Of a DNA stretch of 47,968 nt, positions 34,988-43,647 are shown in pieces. The DNA is from Acidobacteriota bacterium. GTDB taxonomy: Bacteria; Acidobacteriota; Terriglobia; Acidiferrales; UBA7541. The notes beneath the pieces were generated by a model. The model ran no database searches and was not told the origin of the DNA. It worked only from the letters and a program-made list of their open reading frames with translations. The DNA is taken from assembly GCA_003224235.1 (NCBI GenBank), contig QHYU01000148.1, positions 56,072 to 104,039 of the forward strand. The letters are read 5' to 3'. Position 1 is the first letter of the stretch. Each line of letters opens with the position of its first letter. The translations under genes were made by a program, and so were the position numbers.

Positions 34988-35459
34988 ACTTCTGCCCCTG
35001 GCGCTGGTGGTCGTTTTGGCGCTGGCACTGAGCCATCTCGCGTGGCTACCCGCCTACGCCCAGCAGACCGAGCGTGCTAAAAACATCGGCAAGCGCCTGT
35101 TGTGCATGTGCAACTGCAATCAGATCCTCACTGCTTGCAACCATGTTGGCTGCTCGACGTCGGCCGCCATGCTGAAAAAACTCGACCAGGTTGTCGCCCG
35201 CAATGAACCCGAGGACCTCACCGTGCAGTCGTTCATTCAGGAGTGGGGCGAGCGGGTCCTGGCTGAACCGCCTGCCAAGGGCTTCAATCGGCTGGCCTGG
35301 TTTATTCCCGGTGGGGCCTTCGCGCTGGGCCTGGTGCTCGTTATCGTGGTCATCGCGCACTGGCGCCGTCGCATGACACTGGCTCCCGCAGGGCCCAGCG
35401 TCTCCCCAGATGCGCTTTCGCGGGCGCGCTTGCAGGCCGATCAGGAGACCGAGGAATAG
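34971..35459 (+). CDS. ccmH: cytochrome c maturation protein CcmH, variant Cys motif
   Basis: CcmH reduces the CxxCH thiols of apocytochromes in the periplasm. A signal or anchor segment (1-30) precedes the short CcmH domain, and a C-terminal membrane helix (about 107-127) follows. The active-site motif, classically LRCxxCQ, reads LLCMCNCNQ with Cys at 45, 47 and 49, plus Cys56 and Cys61 in TACNHVGC. So there are five Cys and no strict CxxC. ATG 34971 follows ACGGAG; it lies inside the end of ccmF. The next gene starts one base after the stop. Confidence 0.88.
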   Translation: MKGTTKLLPLALVVVLALALSHLAWLPAYAQQTERAKNIGKRLLCMCNCNQILTACNHVGCSTSAAMLKKLDQVVARNEPEDLTVQSFIQEWGERVLAEPPAKGFNRLAWFIPGGAFALGLVLVIVVIAHWRRRMTLAPAGPSVSPDALSRARLQADQETEE

Positions 35460-35460
35460 G

Positions 35461-35862
35461 ATGCTGGCTCGAGGCGAGATGCTCCTGGCTGCGATCGAGA
35501 CCTTTGCGGGCATCGATGTTGCCATGCTGCTGGCGTGCCTTGCGCTTTCGGCAGCAACAGTGGTATTCATTTTTCTCATTGAGGCCGACCCTGTTGATTC
35601 CGCGCCGCATCGCTCGCGCCTGGACCAGTTGCTTGAGCGCCGCGACACCATCTACGACAACCTGCGCGACCTGAAGTTCGAGCACCGCGCCGGAAAATTC
35701 TCCGAGCAGGATTATGAGGAGACTAAAAACGCGCTCGAAACTGAAGCCGCTCTCGTTCTGGCCGAAATAGAGAACGTTACCGGCGGCCAGGCCCGCCCGT
35801 CCCGGCGAGAGATACCCAACGCCGCGACGCGCCCTGCCGCTACGGAAAAATCACCTTCATGA
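35461..35862 (+). CDS. CcmI-like small membrane protein
   Basis: A 133-residue protein with one membrane helix (about residues 18-40) and a helical tail, RLDQLLERRDTIYDNLRDLKFEHRAGKFSEQDYEE... This resembles the membrane and coiled N-terminal part of CcmI, the apocytochrome chaperone, without the TPR domain. It starts one base after ccmH and ends in an ATGA overlap with the next gene, so all are one operon. The tail is echoed at the C-terminus of the next protein. Confidence 0.65.
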   Translation: MLARGEMLLAAIETFAGIDVAMLLACLALSAATVVFIFLIEADPVDSAPHRSRLDQLLERRDTIYDNLRDLKFEHRAGKFSEQDYEETKNALETEAALVLAEIENVTGGQARPSRREIPNAATRPAATEKSPS

Positions 35863-37112
35863 CCAAAAATTGTCTTCGCGTCGTCCTCGTAATGCTGTTA
35901 ACCCTTTCTGTAGCGGGTGTAGCCGAAGCCGGGACCGTGTCCGGTGTGGTGCGCAACGCCACTAACGGCTCAGTCGCCGCCGGCGTGGACGTCATCCTGA
36001 TTCAACTCCAGGCCGGCATGGAAACCGTCGCGAACACGAAAACGGACGCCCAGGGCCGCTACCAGCTGGAGCACGCGTCCATCGGCCTCCAGCCCATGCT
36101 CGTTCGCGTCAACTACCGCGGCGTTAATTTCCATCAGGCGCTGCCACCCGGCCGTAATATCGCCGACGTGGAAGTTTTCGAACAAACCACCAATGCCAGC
36201 GCGATGCAGGTAGCCTCGCGGGTAATTGTTCTGCAGCCGGAAGGCGCGCAATTGGTGGTCGGCGAGGAATACGCGGTGGAGAACCACTCAAAGCCTCCCA
36301 TGGCCCATTACAAGTCCGATGGCAATTTCGAGTTCCAGCTTCCGGAAGGCGGGGAGCTAAAGCAGGTGTCGGCCTGGGGCCCGGCCGGTATGCCCGTGGT
36401 GCAGGGAACGATCGAGAAAGGGGGACGCCACCAGGCGATCGCCTTCGCTTTCCGCCCGGGGAAGAACGGTGTACGACTCTCCTACCAAATGCCTTACGCC
36501 ACAAACCAGGCTACGCTCCACACCGCATTGCCCTACGCGGTTGGGCGCGTCCTGGTAGTGGTGCCGCCGACTTTGCAAGTGTCGAGTACGGGTTTCCAGC
36601 CTGCCGGGACCGAGCAGGGGTGGAATATCTATGCCCGCGACTCCGTTGCGGCTGGAACACCTCTAGATATTTCGGTGTCCGGCACCGCGCCGCCACCCTC
36701 GGCGTCCGGGGGACAGTCGCAGGGGCGCGAATCTGGGGGTCGCGAAGAAACCGTCCAAGTAATGCCGAACCGACTCGACGGCTTGAAGTGGGTGCTCGTG
36801 GGCGGCTTTGCCGCGCTGTTTTTCCTAGGCGCGGTCTTCCTGTGGCTCAGGCCAGCCGGCTCAACCAATAATCACCCGGAAGCGCCGCGAAGCTCGAACC
36901 GCAAGCGCGGCCGGTCGAAACAGTCCGAGACAGCAACGGTTTCCCGGTCGGGTCGAGAAGCGGAGACCCAGGCCAATCGCAGCCTGGAGGAGCTGAAGGA
37001 CACGCTGTTCGGACTCGAGTTGCGGCGTCAGGCTGGCACCATCTCCGAGGAAGACTACGCCCGGGAGCGTGGCCGCGCTGAAGGTAAGTTGCGCGAGCTC
37101 GTAAAGGGCTGA
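35859..37112 (+). CDS. membrane protein with carboxypeptidase-regulatory-like domain and CcmI-like tail
   Basis: A 417-residue protein that I cannot assign to a known maturation factor. A signal peptide ([19 protein letters not shown]) is followed by a carboxypeptidase-regulatory (Ig-like) domain ([13 protein letters not shown]... to about 100), a beta-rich periplasmic domain (100-280), a Gly/Ser linker and one membrane helix (about 310-330). The cytoplasmic tail ends [18 protein letters not shown]...SEEDY, which matches the tail of the preceding CcmI-like protein (L-x-x-x-x-D-T...AG-x-x-SE-x-DY). Its ATG overlaps the previous stop, and ccmA follows after ten bases, so a role in cytochrome maturation is likely by context. 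Confidence 0.7.
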   Translation: MTKNCLRVVLVMLLTLSVAGVAEAGTVSGVVRNATNGSVAAGVDVILIQLQAGMETVANTKTDAQGRYQLEHASIGLQPMLVRVNYRGVNFHQALPPGRNIADVEVFEQTTNASAMQVASRVIVLQPEGAQLVVGEEYAVENHSKPPMAHYKSDGNFEFQLPEGGELKQVSAWGPAGMPVVQGTIEKGGRHQAIAFAFRPGKNGVRLSYQMPYATNQATLHTALPYAVGRVLVVVPPTLQVSSTGFQPAGTEQGWNIYARDSVAAGTPLDISVSGTAPPPSASGGQSQGRESGGREETVQVMPNRLDGLKWVLVGGFAALFFLGAVFLWLRPAGSTNNHPEAPRSSNRKRGRSKQSETATVSRSGREAETQANRSLEELKDTLFGLELRRQAGTISEEDYARERGRAEGKLRELVKG

Positions 37113-37122
37113 GTCAAGCCTC

Positions 37123-37878
37123 GTGGCCACTGCGCTGCACCAACCACATCTCGGGATCGAATTCCATCAGATCGAAAAACGCTATGGCACGCTACTCGCT
37201 TTGCGGCAGATTTCTCTCAGCGTCTCCGCGGGCGAATTTGTCGCGCTGCTGGGGCACAACGGTTCGGGCAAAACCACTCTGCTGAGGGTGGCCGCGCTAC
37301 TGGTGAGGCCCAGTGCGGGGCGCGTGTCGTTTTCGGGTGTCGCCGAGGACACGGCGGCAATCAAACAGCGGATCGGCATGGTGGCGCACAACACGATGCT
37401 CTACGACGAGTTGTCCGCCGAGGAGAACCTCACGCTCTTCGCGCGGCTCCACGGTCTGGCGAATCCCGCCGCTCACGCCCGCCAAGCGCTCGAGCCCTCC
37501 GGCTTGGCCGCGCGCCGCAGTGACTTTGTGCGAACCTTTTCGCGCGGCATGCGCCAGCGCCTGGCCATTGCGCGGGCGCTGCTTGCTGCGCCTGGCCTGC
37601 TGCTGCTCGACGAACCCGCCGCGGGACTGGACCGCGAAGGCACCGATTGGTTGACTGAAACACTTCGTCGCCTCCGCGATTCCGGGTGCACGATCCTGAT
37701 GAGCACACACGGCCGCAGCGAAACCTTGTCGCTCGCCACCCGCGCGGTGCGCTTGGAAGCCGGAGTTCTGGTGCAGGACACGGGGGCGGGGAACAACCTG
37801 CGGCAAGTTCTGGAGGCTGCGGCGGGCTCCAGCCAGCCCCCTCGCGATGGGGCCAAGGAGGAGCCATGCCGAATCTGA
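37123..37878 (+). CDS. ccmA: haem exporter ATP-binding protein CcmA
   Basis: The ATPase of the CcmABCD complex, which loads or releases haem on CcmE. Of 251 residues, Walker A is [11 protein letters not shown], the ABC signature is [16 protein letters not shown], Walker B is [12 protein letters not shown], and the switch His lies in MSTHGR. The start is GTG 37123 with a weak ribosome-binding site. Its end overlaps ccmB by 13 bases. Confidence 0.92.
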   Translation: MATALHQPHLGIEFHQIEKRYGTLLALRQISLSVSAGEFVALLGHNGSGKTTLLRVAALLVRPSAGRVSFSGVAEDTAAIKQRIGMVAHNTMLYDELSAEENLTLFARLHGLANPAAHARQALEPSGLAARRSDFVRTFSRGMRQRLAIARALLAAPGLLLLDEPAAGLDREGTDWLTETLRRLRDSGCTILMSTHGRSETLSLATRAVRLEAGVLVQDTGAGNNLRQVLEAAAGSSQPPRDGAKEEPCRI

Positions 37879-38552
37879 CGCGTGCCGCCACAATCATTTT
37901 GGGAAAGGAACTCCGGACCGAGTTCCGCACGCGCGAGTTGCTCTCCACTACCATCGTCTTCGTCCTGATGGTGGTTGTGCTTTTCAGCTTCACATTCGAC
38001 CCCTCCGCCTCCGAATCGCGCCGCTTTGGTCCCGGTCTGCTCTGGATCGCCTTCCTGTTCGCCGGTTCGCTAATGCTCCATCCCTCGTTCATGCGCGAGC
38101 AGGCCAACGACACCCTTGCTGGGCTGCGTCTGGCTCCCATCGAACCGTTCGCCATCCTGACGGGCAAAATCCTGGCCAACTTCCTGTTCCTTCTCCTGGC
38201 GGAGCTTCTGCTGCTGCCAGTTTTTGCCGTGCTCTACGATGTGCGACTCACGCCGGTGCAGGGTCGCTTGTTACCGGTGATGTTGGTGCTGATCCTGGGC
38301 ACGCTCGGATTGACCACCGTCGGCACCGTGTTTTCGGCTGTCGCCTCGCAGGCGCGCATGCGCGAGCTGCTGCTGCCGCTGCTTCTGTTGCCGGTGCTGA
38401 CCCCGGTTCTGATCGCCAGCGCCGAAGCAACCTCCGGGCTGCTGGCCGATCCGCCCGAGCTGCCCCGCACCTGGCTTGCCTTTTTAGTCGCTTTCGACGT
38501 TGTCTTTTTGACTGCCACCTGGCTTTTCGGCGAATATTTACTCGAAGAATGA
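37866..38552 (+). CDS. ccmB: haem exporter permease CcmB
   Basis: A 228-residue inner-membrane subunit of CcmABCD with about six membrane helices. The N-terminus [21 protein letters not shown] and the [19 protein letters not shown] loop match CcmB. ATG 37866 sits within the last codons of ccmA, and the stop overlaps the first possible ccmC ATG. Order A-B-C-D is the classical one. Confidence 0.9.
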   Translation: MPNLTRAATIILGKELRTEFRTRELLSTTIVFVLMVVVLFSFTFDPSASESRRFGPGLLWIAFLFAGSLMLHPSFMREQANDTLAGLRLAPIEPFAILTGKILANFLFLLLAELLLLPVFAVLYDVRLTPVQGRLLPVMLVLILGTLGLTTVGTVFSAVASQARMRELLLPLLLLPVLTPVLIASAEATSGLLADPPELPRTWLAFLVAFDVVFLTATWLFGEYLLEE

Positions 38553-38563
38553 AAGAGGCAGGG

Positions 38564-39283
38564 ATGAAACCGAACTGGATGACTACGCTCATTGTTGCCG
38601 CGCTCATCGGGATCGCCGGCTACGCGGCGCTGTTCCTTGCGCCCACCGAGCGCACCATGGGCCTCATCCAGCGGATCTTTTATTTCCACGTGCCCAGCGC
38701 CTGGGCGGGTTTCGTCGCTTTCTTTATCACTTTTATCGCCAGCGTGGCCTACCTGCTGCGCCGGGCGCCGAAGTGGGACTGGTTGGCGGTGTCCTCGGCC
38801 GAAGTTGGCGTGGCCTTTTTCACGGTGGTCCTGGTGACTGGTCCCATCTGGGCTAAGCCGGTCTGGGGCATCTGGTGGACCTGGGATGCGCGACTGACTT
38901 CGACGTTTGTGCTCTGGGTGCTCTACCTCTCGTACCTGCTGTTGCGCACGCTGGTCGCGGACGCCGAGCGCCGGGCAGTGGTGTCAGCCGTGTTCGGCAT
39001 CTTTGCGTTTCTGGATGTGCCGCTGGTGTACATGTCCATCCGATGGTGGCGGACGCAGCACCCCCAGCCAGTAATTGCGGGCGGCAGCGGCTCGGGCCTG
39101 GACCCGCAGATGTGGCGCGTCTTCTTGACCTGCTGGGCGGCGCTGCTCGGAGTGTTGATCGTGATGCTGCGTCAGCGGTACCAGCTCGAGTCGTTGCGCC
39201 ACACCGTAGAAGAAATGACTGTCGAAGCAGAACGCCGCAACGCCGACCTCGAGCGGATACCGTCCACGCAGGCGGTGAGGTGA
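38564..39283 (+). CDS. ccmC: haem handling protein CcmC
   Basis: A 239-residue protein with six membrane helices that attaches haem to CcmE. The WWD motif is WGIWWTWDARLTS at about residues 102-114. Conserved His regions are FYFHVPSAW and the periplasmic RWWRTQHPQ. ATG 38564 is preferred because AGAGG lies five bases upstream; ATG 38549, in an ATGA overlap with ccmB, is the alternative. The C-terminal 40 residues form a charged cytoplasmic helix. Confidence 0.92.
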   Translation: MKPNWMTTLIVAALIGIAGYAALFLAPTERTMGLIQRIFYFHVPSAWAGFVAFFITFIASVAYLLRRAPKWDWLAVSSAEVGVAFFTVVLVTGPIWAKPVWGIWWTWDARLTSTFVLWVLYLSYLLLRTLVADAERRAVVSAVFGIFAFLDVPLVYMSIRWWRTQHPQPVIAGGSGSGLDPQMWRVFLTCWAALLGVLIVMLRQRYQLESLRHTVEEMTVEAERRNADLERIPSTQAVR

Positions 39284-39335
39284 GGAGCGGCGGGCCCGCG
39301 CGCTTTGGCGAGGAGACGGAGATGAGGAGCGCACC

Positions 39336-39473
39336 ATGTTGAAGAATCTGGGTAGCGTGATGGCGGCGTATCTGCTTGTCTGGGGCATCTTTTTTGTCTA
39401 CGTGATTACCGTCGGGCGCCGCCTGGCTCGACTCCAGGCAGACGTGGATCGCCTGAAGCAAACGCTGAAGTGA
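39336..39473 (+). CDS. ccmD: small membrane protein CcmD
   Basis: A 45-residue protein with one membrane helix (about 8-28) followed by a charged helix (RRLARLQADVDRLKQTLK), the standard CcmD layout. GAGGAG lies six bases before the ATG. It follows ccmC directly. CcmD stabilises the CcmABC-CcmE complex. Confidence 0.85.
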   Translation: MLKNLGSVMAAYLLVWGIFFVYVITVGRRLARLQADVDRLKQTLK

Positions 39474-39662
39474 AATCGCCATGACTGTGACGCCGCCCCC
39501 GTCGAGGCGCGGCTCTTGGCTGAGGCCTGGAAAGCCGTTAAAAGCGGCTCGAGCCGTAGGGACGTCTGACGCCCTTCAGGCGCTGAAGCTCTTGGGACGG
39601 CCGGCTGTTTCAGTCCGCCTCCTGGGCTTGCTTTAATGACCCAGCTGCGAGGAAGACCTTGA

Positions 39663-40736
39663 ATGAGTGACCGCAAGAGAGTCGGTGTGGTGTTGTTCCA
39701 ATTGGGCGGGCCTGACTCCCCCGCCGCTATTGAGCCATTTCTCTACAATTTGTTCTGCGATCCCGACATCATCCCGCTGGGCCCTCTGGGCGTCGTGCTG
39801 CGCAAGCCGCTGGCGTGGTACATCTCCAGCCGGCGGGTGAAGACCGTGTCCCACCATTATGACGAGATCGGCGGCCAGTCGCCGATACGCCTGCTGACGG
39901 AGCGCCAGGCGCGGAAGCTGGCCGCAGCGCTGCAGCCTCGTGTCGAGCCGCGCGTGGTCATCGCCATGCGCTACTGGCATCCCCTCACTACGGAAGCTGT
40001 GACCGCGCTCAACGGTTTGCCTCTGGACCAACTGGTCTTGCTGCCGCTTTATCCGCATTATTCGTTCGCCACCACGGGCAGCAGCTTGAAGGAATGGGAT
40101 CGCGTCTATCGGCCCGGCAGCAGGTCATTGCCGGTCACCATCATCCAGCAATTTTACGATCATCCTCTCTACATTGATGCGGTGGTGGAAAGGGTCGCGT
40201 GCAGCTTGACCCACTTCGAGCGTCCGGCCGACGTTCACCTCGTCTTCAGCGCCCATGGTTTGCCCCTGAGCCTGATCGAAAAGGGCGATCCCTACCAGCG
40301 GCAGGTGGAAGAAACGGTGCGCCTGGTGATGCAGCGCGGCGCGCAGGTGGCGTTTCGCCACCCCGAATTCCCGTCGCAAGCTGTCGGATCGCCGCGGGGA
40401 CGGCGGGGAGGCTGGCCCGCCGCGTTTACGCTGTGTTATCAGAGCAAGGTGGGCCGCGCGAAGTGGCTCGAGCCCTCGCTGACGGCAACACTCGAGGACT
40501 TGGCTCGCGGCGGCAAGAAGCACCTGCTCGTCATCCCGATCGCATTTGTCACCGAGCACATCGAAACCCTACATGAAATCAACATCGAAGCGCGCGAAGA
40601 GGTCGAAAAGCTCGGCGTCGAACAGTTCGAGATGATGCCCGCTGTAGGCGACTCCCCGCGGTTTATCGCCACGCTCGCTGATCTGGTTCTCCGCGCCGCC
40701 GGTGTCGAAGCGGCCGTCCCGACGCTTGTCAGATGA
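39663..40736 (+). CDS. hemH: ferrochelatase
   Basis: Inserts Fe(II) into a porphyrin, the last step of haem synthesis. The 357 residues start GVVLFQLGGPDSPAAIEPFLYNLFCDP. The catalytic His is in FSAHGLPLSL, and YQSKVGRAKWLEPS and VTEHIETLHEINIE are the later conserved blocks. Between about 235 and 255 a Gly/Arg-rich insert (GSPRGRRGGW) precedes the YQSKVG motif. ATG 39663 follows AGGAAG. It lies between the ccm operon and the bc-type operon, where haem is consumed. Confidence 0.93.
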   Translation: MSDRKRVGVVLFQLGGPDSPAAIEPFLYNLFCDPDIIPLGPLGVVLRKPLAWYISSRRVKTVSHHYDEIGGQSPIRLLTERQARKLAAALQPRVEPRVVIAMRYWHPLTTEAVTALNGLPLDQLVLLPLYPHYSFATTGSSLKEWDRVYRPGSRSLPVTIIQQFYDHPLYIDAVVERVACSLTHFERPADVHLVFSAHGLPLSLIEKGDPYQRQVEETVRLVMQRGAQVAFRHPEFPSQAVGSPRGRRGGWPAAFTLCYQSKVGRAKWLEPSLTATLEDLARGGKKHLLVIPIAFVTEHIETLHEINIEAREEVEKLGVEQFEMMPAVGDSPRFIATLADLVLRAAGVEAAVPTLVR

Positions 40737-40765
40737 GTTCTCGCGGGCGGCCCAGCCAAATCGGC

Positions 40766-40794
40766 TTGACACCGTCCAGCGCGTTGCATATAAA
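40766..40794 (+). promoter_or_regulatory. strong sigma70-type promoter of the Rieske/cytochrome b operon
   Basis: A perfect TTGACA (40766-40771), exactly 17 bases, then TATAAA (40789-40794, five of six). Transcription would begin near 40801, about 55 bases before the Rieske ATG. It is the best promoter in the window. Confidence 0.85.
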
Positions 40795-40855
40795 GGTCTG
40801 TACGGGCGTGGGCCTACCTTTCGCGATCCCATTCCAGAGGTAGTGCGCGCAATCT

Positions 40856-41452
40856 ATGTCGGAACACACGGAAACGAAGCCGCCTGAGACCGCTGCCCCG
40901 CCTGGCCCTGTTGCCACCGCGGGGCAAAAACCCGCAGCGAAGGTTCCCGCAGAGAGCAAAGCCGCCGTGGAACCCGATAAGATGCGGCGGCGCCTGATTT
41001 GGGCTTGCGTCTGGGGTTACCTGGGCGTCAATTTTCTGATGTTCTTGCGCTTTTTCTTTCCGCGGACCTTGTTTGAGCCTGAAACCGTCTTTTCCGTCGG
41101 ATACCCGTCTGATTTCAGCCTGGGTGTGGAGACTAAGTTCCAGAAGCAATACCGCATCTGGGTGGTGAAGGAACCGGACAAACTATTCGTCATCTACGCC
41201 CGCTGCACGCATCTGGGCTGCACGCCAGACTGGAAGGAGAGCGAAAACAAGTTCAAGTGCCCATGCCACGGCAGCGGTTACACCATGGAAGGGATCAACT
41301 TTGAGGGCCCTGCGCCGCGGCCGATGGACCGCAGCCACGTGGAACTGGACGCAACCGGCCAGATCATCGTGGATACGAGCCGCTTGTACGTCCGCGACCC
41401 GAGGGCCGGGCGCGACGAATTTGAAAACCCGGGTGCATTCTTGACTGTTTAA
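40856..41452 (+). CDS. Rieske [2Fe-2S] protein
   Basis: The high-potential iron-sulphur subunit of a quinol-oxidising bc-type complex. Of 198 residues, an Ala/Pro-rich N-terminal part and one membrane helix (about 46-66) lead to the periplasmic cluster domain. The cluster motifs are CTHLGC and CPCHGSGY, with two Cys and two His ligands; the two inner Cys can form the usual disulphide. The protein reads to a Phe/Thr-rich end without insertion. It opens the operon continued by the cytochrome b subunit 50 bases on. Confidence 0.93.
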   Translation: MSEHTETKPPETAAPPGPVATAGQKPAAKVPAESKAAVEPDKMRRRLIWACVWGYLGVNFLMFLRFFFPRTLFEPETVFSVGYPSDFSLGVETKFQKQYRIWVVKEPDKLFVIYARCTHLGCTPDWKESENKFKCPCHGSGYTMEGINFEGPAPRPMDRSHVELDATGQIIVDTSRLYVRDPRAGRDEFENPGAFLTV

Positions 41453-41502
41453 CCGCCGCAGGATCCGAGTACGGGGCTTGTTTGTAGCTGGGGGAGATTC
41501 GG

Positions 41503-42441
41503 ATGCCGAAAGAAAACGGGGGAAACAAGCGCACAGGCCTTCTTGAAAAAGTCCAGGAAGATGCCAAGGCGCTCAAGGAATTCTTCAGGGAAAAGGGCAA
41601 AGAGGAGCTGGAGGGCCTGAAGGAGCCCGAAAAGACACAGCTTTTCCGCTCCATCTTCCGCGTCAAACACGACGAGACCCCCCGCAACCGCGCGCTCAGC
41701 GTTCTGACAAACCTCTTCTTCCATCTCCATCCGGCCAAAATCAATCGCGACGCAGTGCGCTATAGCTACACCTGGGGCATGGGGGGTATCACTTTCTACC
41801 TGTTCGTCGTGCTCACCTTTACCGGTGTCCTGCTGATGTTCTATTACCACCCCACCAAGATCCAGGCGTTCCGGGACATTCTGTACCTGGAAAACGACGT
41901 CCCGTTCGGGAAACTGCTGCGTAACATGCACCGCTGGGCCGCGCACCTGATGATCATCGCCGTGTGGTTGCATATGTTTCGAGTCTTTCTCACCGGCTCG
42001 TACAAGCGGCCGCGAGAGTTTAACTGGTGCGTTGGCGTCATTCTGATGGTGCTCACTTTGCTGCTGTCGTTCACCGGCTACCTGCTGCCCGACGATCAGT
42101 TAGGCTTCTGGGCGGTGACCGTGGGTACGAACATGGCCCGCGCTACCCCGCTGCTGGGTCACGAGGGGCCGTTCGGGGCGCAGTTGGGTATGACACCTTA
42201 CAACGACGTGCGTTTCGCGTTGCTGGGTGGCTCGATCGTGGATGCCAATGCGCTGTTGCGCGCCTATATTTGGCACTGCATTGCTATCCCGCTGATCGCG
42301 GCGATCTTCATGGGAGTGCATTTCTGGCGCGTGCGCAAGGATGGCGGCATCTCTGGCCCCTCTCCGGTGATGCTGGAATCAGAGATCAAGGAGGAGAAGG
42401 GGCCGCGGCCGGTGATCCTGAGACCGAGCGGTATGCGATAG
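41503..42441 (+). CDS. cytochrome b6-like subunit
   Basis: A diheme cytochrome b core of 312 residues. A charged, coiled N-terminal extension of about 70 residues precedes four membrane helices. The haem ligands are visible: HRW...LHMFR with 14 residues between the pair in helix B, and WHC...GVHFW with 15 in helix D. The 15 spacing is that of b6-type proteins rather than mitochondrial cytochrome b. The C-terminus ends after the fourth helix (RKDGGISGP), so the quinol-site half is on a separate protein, as in b6f. GGGGGAGA precedes the ATG. Confidence 0.92.
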   Translation: MPKENGGNKRTGLLEKVQEDAKALKEFFREKGKEELEGLKEPEKTQLFRSIFRVKHDETPRNRALSVLTNLFFHLHPAKINRDAVRYSYTWGMGGITFYLFVVLTFTGVLLMFYYHPTKIQAFRDILYLENDVPFGKLLRNMHRWAAHLMIIAVWLHMFRVFLTGSYKRPREFNWCVGVILMVLTLLLSFTGYLLPDDQLGFWAVTVGTNMARATPLLGHEGPFGAQLGMTPYNDVRFALLGGSIVDANALLRAYIWHCIAIPLIAAIFMGVHFWRVRKDGGISGPSPVMLESEIKEEKGPRPVILRPSGMR

Positions 42442-42624
42442 CGGTGGCGCCCTTCGTGTAGCCCAAGGGTCTCACCGGCAAAGCGCTGCGGTTCGCTTTC
42501 CAGTTTTTTCTGTCAGGGGGGAGCCACGTCCAGAGAACTGGCTTCGTGGTGAAATCGTGAAGGGGGCGTTGGATTGGGGCACAACCTCTACCATCCTGCT
42601 TCCCTACCTTCAGGAGACTAAGCC

Positions 42625-43614
42625 ATGTGGGGGGATTGGCATCAGGTCTGGGAAATTGTCTCGCAGCCGGACAACGTGCCGATTGTGGCGCTGCTTTTTC
42701 TGGTGCCCTTTTACGTCTGGTACGCCTGCCGTCAAGCCTTTGCCACTGACCGGCTGATCGCGCAGCTCGAAACCGATCCGCAACTGGCCAAGACGCATCA
42801 CCGCAAGGTGTTCCCGTGGAAGGCTGGCTGGGACAGGGAGGTGCACGTCTGGCCGTACTTAATGCGCATCGAGTTTCTGGCGGCCATCATCGTCACCATT
42901 ATTCTGATGGTCTGGTCCATCACCTTGAATGCCCCACTGGAAGAGCCGGCCAACCCCAACCTGACGATGAACCCCGCTAAGGCTCCGTGGTATTTCCTCG
43001 GGTTGCAGGAAATGCTGGTCTATTTCGACCCCTGGATCGCCGGCGTGGTCATGCCGACGCTGATCATCATCGGCCTGATGGTCATCCCCTACGTCGATGC
43101 CAATCCCTTGGGCAACGGGTATTACACCTACAGGCAGCGGCGCTTTGCCATTTGGACCTTCCTGTTTGGCTTTCTCTTCTTGTGGGTGATAATGATCGTG
43201 ATCGGCACGTTTATCCGCGGCCCGGGCTGGATGTGGTTCTGGCCGACGCAGACTTGGGACCACAACCGTCTGGAGTTTGCGGTGAACCGGAACCTGGACC
43301 AAATCGTCGGGATTGACGGCTCCTGGCTGGCCCATCTGCTGCCGCAAACGCTGAAAGCGTCATCCCCCATCATCGCGCGCGCGATCTTCGGTATCTTTCC
43401 CCTCGTGCTTTACGTCATTCTCGCCGCGTATCTGATTCACCTGATTTGTAACCTCACTGCATTCAGTCGAAAGATTTACAAGCGTATGACCCTGTTGCAA
43501 ATCGTGACTGTGCAGGTGTTGCTGGTCCTGATGCTGAGCCTGCCGGTGAAAATCCTGCTGCGGTTGCTTTTCCGGATCAAGTACATATGGGTGACCCCAT
43601 GGTTCAGCATCTGA
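42625..43614 (+). CDS. cytochrome b subunit IV-like protein with extension
   Basis: The second half of the split cytochrome b, 329 residues. After an N-terminal membrane helix (about 18-36) comes the subunit IV core, NPNLTMNPAKAPWYFLGLQE, then MPTLIIIGLMVIPYVD. The quinol-site PEWY motif reads APWY. About 170 further residues, with more membrane helices (IWTFLFGFLFLWVIMIVIG, FGIFPLVLYVILAAYLIHL), exceed subunit IV (about 160). AGGAGA lies before the ATG. A 183-base gap without features separates it from the b6-like gene. Confidence 0.88.
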   Translation: MWGDWHQVWEIVSQPDNVPIVALLFLVPFYVWYACRQAFATDRLIAQLETDPQLAKTHHRKVFPWKAGWDREVHVWPYLMRIEFLAAIIVTIILMVWSITLNAPLEEPANPNLTMNPAKAPWYFLGLQEMLVYFDPWIAGVVMPTLIIIGLMVIPYVDANPLGNGYYTYRQRRFAIWTFLFGFLFLWVIMIVIGTFIRGPGWMWFWPTQTWDHNRLEFAVNRNLDQIVGIDGSWLAHLLPQTLKASSPIIARAIFGIFPLVLYVILAAYLIHLICNLTAFSRKIYKRMTLLQIVTVQVLLVLMLSLPVKILLRLLFRIKYIWVTPWFSI

Positions 43615-43647
43615 GCACCCCCGAAGTCCTGCGCAAGGAGGATCTGG

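Noticed and set aside
39481-39640. short frame after ccmD
   Set aside because: It reads through a GTAGGG-type repeat and has no ribosome-binding site or family.
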